64,000 nucleotides of DNA, taken from NCBI RefSeq assembly GCF_037126465.1, contig NC_088202.1, positions 90,069,111-90,133,110 of the forward strand. Direction: 5' to 3'. This stretch comes from Ornithodoros turicata. Lineage: Eukaryota > Arthropoda > Arachnida > Ixodida > Argasidae. The position numbers and the translations under genes were made by a program. This document shows positions 55,434 through 64,000 of the stretch, piece after piece. Below the pieces are notes generated by a model. That model was not told the DNA's origin, searched no databases, and saw only the letters and a program-made list of their open reading frames with translations. Numbering within the stretch: position 1 is the stretch's first letter; each line of letters starts with the position of its first letter.

Positions 55434-57223
55434 CTTGGAAACCTATGCCAGATCATCATGTCACGAGCATGAACAGTTTTGCTACTCAGTGACATCTTGA
55501 ATGTTTGAACACGTTTATGGCATAGTATGATTGTGATGCAGGTATTTGTGCAGTAACAGGTTGAAGGTAAATGTTAGTTGTTTCCGTGCTTCCTGCTGTC
55601 GTGATGCAGCTTGGAACGGTTGAGTTTTGGAGAAAGCAGTGTTTTCCAGCTTAATCTAAACTTTTAAGTTCTGGGATGGCATCACTACATTCTATCGTGG
55701 CTAGAAAGAACAATTCTCAAACTATGGGTGACATAACTCAAATATTGCTGGCCATGGATAGAGCCCCTAGCTTTCCTCGAATCTGTGTAACTTTGTGGAG
55801 TTGGCCATGTTTCGTGGAACCTGCTGTTTCCCTCAGAATCGTGTGTTTTGACGGAATATTTGATATACATGACAGAATTCTATAAGGATTTTAATCGATC
55901 TACAACATGTTCATGGGTTAAACCTGATCAGTCGCGACTGCAATGCTTGACGCGACTGACACTGCTAGCGCTTACACGGCTGAACGGACCGCAACGCAAG
56001 AAAATTGAACAAGGGGAACGCCCAGAGAGAAATTGTCAGAGTTAAGTCTAATTTTCTTTGCGCACTGAAAAGTTATGAAATGCTAGAAAACGTGCCTTGC
56101 AGTCCAGCTGACCCTGACTGAGCCGGCTACCTTGCTTCGGAAGGCCGTACGCCAGGCAACTTGCATTGAGGGATGATGTCATGATCCACACGGAAATGGC
56201 GCCTCTCTTGCATCGGCAAAACCGAATGAGAAGTCCTTTTGTGGAGTTTGGGATTATGTAGACATTCAAGGAAGTGCAGAAACAAAAGTAAAGTTTATTT
56301 TTACCTTGTATAGTGCTGCATTCCAATTCATGCGCTATATGTACGTTCTCTACTCGCGTTAAATTACTCAGATTATTGGATGTCATTTTGCCATTTCAAG
56401 GCTGCATATCAGCACGTCCGGGGCTGTGCTTTTACATTTGATGTCCTACCACATCACAAATACATATGCAACTGATGGTATGAGTGTGGATTGAAGCTGG
56501 GCTACATTTTCTGAGCTAATCTGTGCCCAGAAAGACAAAAGCACAATTTACACATCAAGCTTGAGAGACTGGTCACACCAGGTTCTTATTCCTATGCTGC
56601 CTCCATACAAAATCAGAGTAAGTGCATTTATTGAGGAAATTAGCACAGGCATTTGAATGCTGCAAATACTGTTTTACTGAGTCAAACTAGTGCTGGGAAC
56701 TAGGGAAGTGCTCTTTTAGAACTGCCACTCTGATAAGGCTTTGTTTCTACCATAGGTATATCTACCAATAGGTCCCTGCCTACTCAGAGTTTCAATTAGC
56801 AAAAATAAAAATGTGGCCATTACCCGGCTACTCCTCTTTGTTGACTTTTTCGTGGAGAGAGAATGTCCTACATGGCTGTCGGCTGAACTTGAAGGTGAAA
56901 CCTGATAGCTGGACATGCTGTGTGACACTGCTTTGACAGAGGTAATCACGAAGTAGTGAACACTGTAACTAGGGAAATTGAAAGCTTGAGGATTGCACAG
57001 CCTGTTCAACTGTATTGGTAGAACAAACACCCAAAGTTTGTCATGTTGTGGACATGCATGTCATTTTTACACATCAGAGAATATATTTTTATAATGCTTA
57101 CTTATCCAAGTGCTTATGCAAACATGCTGATTGTATACTCTTTACCTGCGTGGCTTTTTTACCACGAATAAATCAACTTTGTATCAAACTGAAGGTGTTT
57201 GTTACTCAACTCCAAAGAATGAC
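55434..57223. other. Intergenic, no gene; one truncated hAT-like end
   Basis: Apart from the hAT-like end near 55760, I found no exon, element boundary or RNA gene. Confidence 0.45.
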
Positions 57224-58303
57224 TGTAGCAGCGCACAAGACAAGGACGAAGGGAAAACGGAGACATAAGATTTCGCTGCACTCGCAACTTGAGAAGTTTT
57301 AATTTCACGTGACACATGTTTATAAAGGTAATACAAATTCCTTCTCTCCACTTCTTCCTGTAGATAACATGGATAAGGAAGTGATGACAAACATTCAGTC
57401 TCTTCTGGCCCCAATAAAATAGCTGTCTGCAGCTCTTTGTATACAGTAGGCTCCTAAACTTTCTTCCTGTTTGTGTGTTTGCTTTGTGTGAAATTGTTGT
57501 ACTCCCAAAGATGGGATTACATCCGCATTTTCTACAGTGCATCGCAAAATGTCCAGATGGGGTACCTAGTCCTCGCATAGCCTGATGTTTATGCATCTTC
57601 CCGTTTGCCCAATATATTGTTTTCTGCAATCAAAAGGAATGTTATAGACTACATTGTTGGTGCATGAGACCGGAGAGGCGTTCTCACTTACTTGAGGCTG
57701 GTTGACACTACGGCACAGATGCACTAACTTGTTTGGAGCCGATAGCGCTATAGGAACGCCAAACCTCTGGGCTGTTTTCTTTATGGTGTGGGAGATGGCA
57801 TGGACGTACGGAATAACCACAGGCTTTCCATTATGTCTTCTTTCTAAGGATTCTTTCTGACTGCCTGACATATTCTTGATAATCTTCTCTCCTATTTCAG
57901 CTAGGAGGTCATGGGGATAGCCCGCCTCTGCGAGTTTCTTAACCTGTTGTGCAAAGCTGTCTTCTATCCAGCAATGCCTCTTTTAATCAGTTTCGAGCGC
58001 GAAGATAAAAAAGGAAGTGGCTTTTTCACTGATCTAGGATGGTAAGACCAGCAGACTCTTTCTGGATGGATGGACAGGTCTAAATATTGTAAGGTGTTTT
58101 GCTTGGGGGACTCATAATGTGAATTGCAGGCCACCACCTTCATTGTGGAAAAGGTTTACAATAGAGTCTTCAGACATGTGGGTCTGACATGGAGTTGCAG
58201 CTGCCTTATAGAAAATAAGATAATCATCTACATACCAAAAAATGCTAAACCCTCCAGACAACTCTGGAGCCTCATTGAGTTTTACATCGCAAGCCCCAAG
58301 ATA
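57224..58303 (-). pseudogene. Penelope-like element copy A (RT end and GIY-YIG endonuclease)
   Basis: Reading on the minus strand from 58303: reverse transcriptase core with YVDD (about 58240), then broken coding sequence. A GIY-YIG type endonuclease start lies at about 57660-57590 (NNVVYNIPFDCRKQYIGQTG, GRCINIRL), and then the 3' region. 5' truncation in the RT and several frame breaks make it inactive. It is the mirror image of copy B. Confidence 0.85.
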
Positions 58304-59452
58304 GCAGGCTCTAGAGTGGCACCTATACTCGGTGACATCTATCTTGGGGCTTGCAATGTAAAACTCAATGCGGCTCTAGAGTTGTCTGGAGGGTTTAGCA
58401 TTTTTCGGTATGTAGATGATAATCTTATTTTCTATAAGGCAGCTGCAACTCCATGTCAGACCCACATGTCTGAAGACTATTGTAAACCTTTTCCACAATG
58501 AAGGTGGTGGCCTGCAATTCACATTGAGTCCCCCAAGCAAAACACCTTACAATATTTAGACCTGTTCATCCACCTAGAAAGAGGAAAAGTCTGCTGGTCT
58601 TACCATCCTAGATCAGGGAAAAAGCCACTTCCTCTTCTATCTTCGCACTCTAAACTGATTAAAAGAGGCATTGCTGAATATTTTATGACTACAGCACAGA
58701 AGACAGATTTGCACAACAGGTTAAGAAACTCACAGAGGTGGGCTATCCCTATAACCTCCTAGCTGAAATAGGGGAGAAGATCATCAAGAATATGTCAGGC
58801 AGTCAGAAAGAAGACATAATGGAAAGCCTGTGGTTATTTCGTACGTCCATGCCATCTCCCACAACACAAAGAAAATAGCACAGAGGTATGGCGTTCCTAT
58901 AGCGCTAGTGCCGTAGTATCAACCAGTCTCAAGCAAGCGAGAGCGTCTGCAAAGTGGCTCGTAGAAACAAGTGGGTCTCATGCACCAAAAATGTAGTCTA
59001 TAACATTCCTTTCCATTGCGGAAAACAATATATTGGGCAAACAGGAAGATGCATAAACATCAGACTACGCGAGCACTCGGCAGCCTTAAAAGGTACCCCC
59101 ATCTGGACATTTAGCAATGCACTGTAGAAAATGTGGATGTAATCCCATCTTTGGAAATACAACAATTTTACACAAAGCAAGCACATAAACAAGAAGAGAA
59201 ATTTTAGAAGCCTACTGTATACAAAGAGCTGCAGATAACTGTATCAGCACGCCATCTATCTTATTGCTGCCAGAAGAGACTGAATGTTTATCATCGCTTC
59301 CTTAGCCTTGTTATCTACAGGAAGAAGTGGAGAGTAGTAATTTGTATTACCTTTATAAACATGTGTCATGTGAAATTAAATCTTGTCAGGTTGCGAGTGC
59401 AGCGAATCTCATGTTTCCGTTCTCCCTTCGTCCTTGCCTCGTGCGCTGTTAC
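58304..59452 (+). pseudogene. Penelope-like element copy B, head-to-head with copy A
   Basis: It begins with RT sequence SRVAPILGDIYLG, the usual GSP...ADI region, then FRYVDDNLIF at about 58408. The endonuclease part (NIPFHCGKQYIGQTGRCINI at about 59000-59060) and the 3' region follow. Frame breaks are frequent. Copies A and B share sequence from the palindrome centre outward to about 57224 and 59452, with only about 36 bp (58304-58339) not mirrored. Confidence 0.85.
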
Positions 59453-59542
59453 GATGTTTAGTCTTACTGCGTACCAACTACCCCAGTTCAGAACTGTCGT
59501 CAACTACCCAAAGAATGAAACATATTAAAATGCAAATTTATT

Positions 59543-62500
59543 CTATTTATCGGAGTAGTCTTGAAGAATGTCGCTCATGTGGTCGTTGTGCTTCTTGAAA
59601 TTTTTTGCTTTTGTTGACTTTTTTCTCTTCTGCATTGGATTCTGCAACGTAATTCATGGATTAATACCTAGACATAAAATCACAATTTTCTGCAGTGTGC
59701 ACTAAAACTGTTTTTAGATTTCAAGGAAAATGCTAGAGAAAATTGGGTCATGTGCTGAGAACTAAAAAAAGTAGGTAAAGAAAGGATAGAGAGCGTGCTG
59801 GCCACTCTCAGATATCTCAGAGATAAGGTGAAGGCCATAGGGAAGTAGTTGGTCCTAGTTTACGCAGCTGACGACGTCACGTGGTTCAAGCACCCATGAG
59901 ACAAAACTTGTCAGCACCAACCAGAAGGACCGTAATGCGAAGGTCAGCCACCACCACTGGCGGTGCACAGTTTGGTGCGACCAAGGTGTTCGGGTGTGCT
60001 CGCAAATAGCACTGCATCCTGTCCGTAGCAGGTGAATTTGCCACAGAGAATGAGAGAACACTCCCTGTACACCGTCACAGTGGCTTCTCTCTCCCATATT
60101 TGAAAACCTCTTTTGCCATGCTGCCTATTTATAGCACAAATTAAGCTGCACTGTGATAATAGCTTGCTCTACAAGAATACTGTATGTGGTTGCCCCTGAT
60201 ATGATGCCATTTCCATAGTCCTTTAAGGTCAAATTACGAGGTAGAGTAGCATTTTCTTTTGAACAGAGGCATCAGCTCTAAGCATGCTTTACGTACCACT
60301 TTCTTGACACCTATGTCCTGCATAGAAGTGATTCCTTGTTTCTGAAGGTACTCCTCAATTTTGTTGTCATCAATTCCATCCACTGCCACACTCCTCCACA
60401 ACTTTTGAAATTCTGGAAAGTGCATATACGTGAAACGCTTTCAAAAACCATGGCAATGAAAACTCTGTACTCAAATTCCTGTACACAACTGATGGAACGG
60501 GGCCCCAAGCCAAAAATCCATCAGCATGTTATATGTGTTGAAGGAGGTATTTTTGTCCGTCGCATTGTTTCTGTAATTGTTCGTATACACATGATGACCA
60601 AGGCATTATAGGCTAGCTAGGGTTGAGTGATTTCAGCTTTTAATAAAGCGATACCGCTGATCATATTTCTGCAAAATCTGCATATTCTAAAAACTCTGTA
60701 TTTGCGTTATGTGAGTGGTATTGTCTTCCACCTACAAGTTTTATACGGCCGCGTTATTTTGACTGTGTTTGAAATTAACACGAGAAAGTACTGCATAACC
60801 CTGTGAAGCATGGATAATATCAGCTGTTATTTTTCATACACTTGTTGGCTGCTGATCATCTAGAAACTGATAGGTTCAGCACATCGATTACGGCTGGTCC
60901 CTCTTTGCAAAATGGATACAAAAAAAAAAAAAAAACTTTGCTCCTGATTACAAGCCCTGAGATGTGAATCCGTACAAAACAGTACAAGTGCAGCGCGCAA
61001 TCCTGGTGCGCAAGCGAGCTTTCAATCTCGCATGTCAGAAAAGCTCCTTCCCTCAGCTGCCAAGTACTTGGCATGCGCCCTCTTTATCCTTCCTTCCGTT
61101 TTGCAGTTGTATTTGGCACCACCCATACCACGTCTGACACAGAGCAGTCGCCTTGCTCTCTCGCCCTAGCAGATGATTCTCGGCAACCAACAAGAGTGCT
61201 TGGGTTATCTGACATCGCAACATGCCAGAAGGAGCTGGGGGAGATAGTGGCCACTGCACACGTTCTTGTAAACAGATTTTTCTACGAAATGCGAGCTTCC
61301 TAAAGGAAATATTTTTCCTGACTGTTCCTGAAGGTTGTAGTATATTCACATAACTAGGCATAAAACTTATGTTTGAGGGGTCGTCAACGCTCTTTTAAAA
61401 TCTAATGCCAAAGGAGACTGAAGCTTCAGGCACCTTTAAGCTGTATTGAAATGACGAACTTGCTTCAGTACTTTGTTCTACGTGCACCTTAAGAGTTTCA
61501 TAGAGTTAAGAATGGATGTTCTTAAGAGTTTCAGGCGATGATTCGGTTCTCTCGTATTTTAATAAACCGCGATACATCACCTTCGTCAACACTGAAGCAC
61601 AGTGACTTGTCGTTATAGAAGAGCACCTTCTTCTTGTCAATGGGACGTGTTACGTAGATTATGCTGTCTCCAAGGACTTTGAGGTGTTTCTCTGCATTTG
61701 GCAGAGACTCTTGAATGTCTTCCAGGAGGATGCCCCCAAGGCCTCGTTGGTCATGTTTGTCTAGCAGACGCAGCAAGCTCTTGCGGTCCCTCAAGTTGTA
61801 TGCAGGCTTAAATATGTATGTCCCTTCGGGTGTTACTTGCACCTTTGGATTGTTCTGCAGTGCCTGTCAAACAGCCAATGAATTTGATGTCTAAATTAAT
61901 AGAAAAAGGCTGCAAGTCTGATGCCACCCAGAACATTTCTGCCAGACAAAACCAGCATAGTAACGAGGAGCACAAATGCAACCGTACCTTTACTAAAAAC
62001 GAATATGTGCCAAAAATGCTAATTGCAGGAGTAACAACTAACAGTGTCAAGTGGATACAGGCTCCACACTTCATGCTAAGGCTGAGCTGACCCCATCACT
62101 CACTAATGTCTACTATGGGTTTCCCAGGAAGTTTTGTAGTCAAATGTCAGCACAGCTGCTGTGGAGCTCATCTTAGGTGGTAAAGTAAACCCTCCATCCC
62201 TCTGTCTTTCCTGCTATTCTCTCTCTATCTCAAAATTTCTCGTAACCGTAGTTGTTTCACAGTGCTAAATACAGGAGGGGAACAGATAAAACACTGCATA
62301 ACACATGTTCCTTTCCTTAAGTGGGCATTGAGTTCTCCTTGCAAACATGTGCCACCAGAAGCATGTTCAGTTCTATCGATGCAGTCCTGGAGTGAGGCCA
62401 CAGGTTGAGAAGCTCCCCAGCATATCGGGCACTTTCATGGTTGGATGGTCATTCCATCACCATCAATCAGGACTCATGTAGGGGAACAGAATTTCCTCTT

Positions 62501-63998
62501 CATTTTGGTGACCCATCCAACTAACACCACAGTCCGGTGAACAGTTTGGCCTCCTACCATCGCTGTTCCAAATTTCACACCAGCTTCGACAGCATATTGC
62601 CGAGCATCGAACCCTGGAAGCCATCCAACTCAACGACGCCCTATGCCCACACAATGACCCGACAGTTACAGACCTGCAACAACCGTTCGAGCTCGTCGCT
62701 CCCTTATCGGTCTCAGTATCATCGCCGTGCCTACCAGACAGCTCAACTCACTTCAAACCCGCTCATCCGCGTGCCTCGACCTGGGCACATTTTGCGACAA
62801 CTTCCTGAACTTAGGGCAAGGTGACCTTTGCACCATTCACGCCATACCACGAAGCACAACCCATCTGCACACAGGCAACACCACTGCTTTGTGAGCACCG
62901 CCATTCATGGACCAGATCTTCCTTGTAACATAGCGCCCCTCTCTTGCCGGCCGCAACATCAGAGCCTCACGCTTGCCTACCGGTTGTGGTACGTCGCGGC
63001 AGCCGACACCATGGCATGATTTGTGACACCATGCCACTTTCCTGCGCCTCGACGTTGTCACGTGTCGCCAACCACTGCCGTGTTATGTACCCCATCAACA
63101 GCACGTGTTGTCCTTGCTCACCTCGTGCGTTTACGACGCGGTTGTCTTCACTGTTTTCACTGCTCCGCATCTGAATGGGGTGGGGTGATCTGCGGACAAC
63201 GACAAAGTCACCCTGCTACGAACGCACGCCACCAGAAACAGGTTCAGTTCTATCGACACACTCCTGGAGTGTGGCTATGGGTTGAGAAGCCCCCCAGCAC
63301 ATCCAGCCCTTCGGGATCACTGTCAATCAGGACTCATGTAGGGGAACAACATCGCCTTTACAAATCCATACTCTGAATGTGTAGGCTACCGTGGAGCATG
63401 TGTTTGCAAGTCATGCACAGACAGCACTTGGAGATTTCCAAATTGAGTGTCAAGTTTTGCATTTTGTCCCCGTGGCAAAACTAAGGAATAATGGAGTGAG
63501 ACACGTTAATCTTGGTGGAACTTCCAATAGACTTACTTCTGTTGACAACCAGTGTCGCTGTCTGGGTCCCACGTCCAGCTGATTTGTTTCGTCGAGGATT
63601 TCATCTAATGTAAGTGGATGCGTGTCCCCATCTAGATGCCTCTGCTGCAAAATAAGAAATAAACCTCATGTGTTGCCTCTAATGACACCTTGGTAGTTGA
63701 AAAGTGTTGACCAAAGTACCTTCATATGTTTAACAATTTTTGCTAAGATACTGAAGTTGAACTGTGAACTTCCTGAAGACGTTTTGTAGTTGTACGGTTC
63801 GGACGCTGCAAAAGTTTTATTTCAGTAATGTGACAACGAATCAGTCTCTGCGTTACCTTTTGGCTTCGGTGGCTTCGCCTTTTTCTTCAGTGGAGCTGAG
63901 GCACTACTTGAACTCTCTCGTTTCCGAGCTTCGACCACAGGTGTGGCCATTGCCCTCTTTTTGAAAGCATCCCTTTCCTTGAGCAGAGCTGGATCCAT
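59543..63998 (-). CDS. GTF2E2: TFIIE subunit beta, complete, 6 exons
   Basis: Exons (minus): 63998-63857, 63805-63720, 63644-63537, 61863-61581, 60412-60297, 59641-59543, all GT-AG and in phase, 277 aa (human about 291). The start is [17 protein letters not shown], as in the family, with a Ser/Lys-rich N-terminus, then winged-helix core segments ([61 protein letters not shown]). A basic C-terminal tail ([19 protein letters not shown]) ends DYSDK. TFIIE beta pairs with TFIIE alpha to recruit and regulate TFIIH in RNA polymerase II pre-initiation complexes in the nucleus. Exon 5 could read on to a stop at about 60240, but splicing at GTG|GTACGT to exon 6 restores the conserved tail. AATAAA (59542-59537) abuts the stop codon. 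Only 2 bases of 5' UTR are in the window. Intron 3 carries a SINE fragment and an LTR pair. Confidence 0.96.
62124..62283 (+). mobile_element. Ruka-like SINE, diverged 3' fragment
   Basis: It shares the body order with the copies at 15130 and 25634 (TTTTGTAGTCAAATGTCAGC corresponding to CTTTCCAGACAAATGTCGGC, then a C/T-rich part and a GTGCTAAATAC end), but lacks the tRNA half and is strongly diverged. It lies in intron 3 of GTF2E2. Confidence 0.5.
62322..63349 (+). mobile_element. Possible miniature LTR retroelement (TRIM-like)
   Basis: Direct repeats of roughly 130-165 bp (about 62322-62488 and 63190-63349) share CGCCACCAGAA/TGCCACCAGAA, GGTTCAGTTCTATCGA, GTTGAGAAGC and an identical end ATCAGGACTCATGTAGGGGA. 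TTTGGTGACCC just after the first repeat is like a primer-binding region, and GAATGGGGTGGGGTGA before the second is like a polypurine tract. The interior has no full gag-pol. Outer boundaries and target duplication are unclear. It lies in intron 3 of GTF2E2. Confidence 0.55.
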
Positions 63999-64000
63999 CT

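Noticed and set aside
60234..60296. Alternative GTF2E2 C-terminus read straight on from exon 5
   Set aside because: The extra residues have no family resemblance, whereas GTG|GTACGT splicing to 59641 restores the conserved basic tail and DYSDK end.
61053..61361. 102-codon minus-strand ORF in intron 4 of GTF2E2
   Set aside because: The sequence looks slightly GC-richer than its surroundings but no frame gives a recognisable protein and the other frames are broken; possibly a decayed repeat.
1..64000. CRISPR arrays, bacterial operons, rRNA genes or free tRNA genes
   Set aside because: None was seen; the only tRNA-like sequence is within the SINEs.

Overview
This is a eukaryotic nuclear window, almost certainly from a tick (Acari, Ixodida). 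Genes are split by GT-AG introns of 60 bases to about 15 kb, intergenic DNA is rich in DNA transposons, and there are copies of a tRNA-derived SINE that looks like the tick SINE Ruka. I see no bacterial genes, CRISPR array or free-standing tRNA/rRNA gene. Exon structures below were worked out by hand from reading frame, splice sites and phase, with no alignment run.

Layout: (1) 630-11124, plus strand: an ankyrin-repeat gene resembling synphilin-1 (SNCAIP), 11 exons, probably 5' incomplete. (2) 12966-18518: gene-free, with a SINE and simple repeats. (3) 18519-20117, minus strand: complete two-exon VPS4, the ESCRT AAA ATPase (440 aa). (4) 20436-51015, plus strand: a six-exon gene for a 232-aa single-pass membrane protein that I do not recognise (signal peptide, two six-cysteine EB/EGF-like modules, one transmembrane helix, cytoplasmic LPSY and PPAY motifs, C-terminal ETKV). 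Its ATG lies 318 bp from the VPS4 ATG, head to head. (5) 59543-63998, minus strand: GTF2E2 (TFIIE beta), complete, six exons, 277 aa.

Introns and intergenic DNA are packed with transposable elements, many with both ends and target-site duplications visible: hAT-like elements with 8-bp duplications (5633, 21408, 22710, 29312, 30602, 36304, 37832, 54955), TTAA-flanked piggyBac-type elements (9203, 21479, 29336, 52344), TA-flanked pogo/Tigger/mariner-type elements (3407, 10196, 38834, 44031, 44580, 49224), two Gypsy-type retroelement remnants (40242-43700 and about 46990-49165), a head-to-head Penelope-like pair (57224-59452) and a small LTR pair (62322-63349). Several are nested two or three deep. 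None interrupts an exon; one TTAA element lies in the presumed 3' UTR of the membrane-protein gene.

Best candidates for something undescribed: the PY-motif membrane protein, whose exons are scattered through 30 kb of transposons and would be missed by simple ORF calling; the nested transposon stacks with readable insertion order; and an extra ORF with a possible zinc-binding motif downstream of an intact integrase in the second Gypsy element. VPS4 (ESCRT-III disassembly) and a PY-motif membrane protein (predicted partner of NEDD4-type ligases, which feed the ESCRT pathway) sharing an apparent bidirectional promoter is a suggestive pairing, but that functional link is inference.
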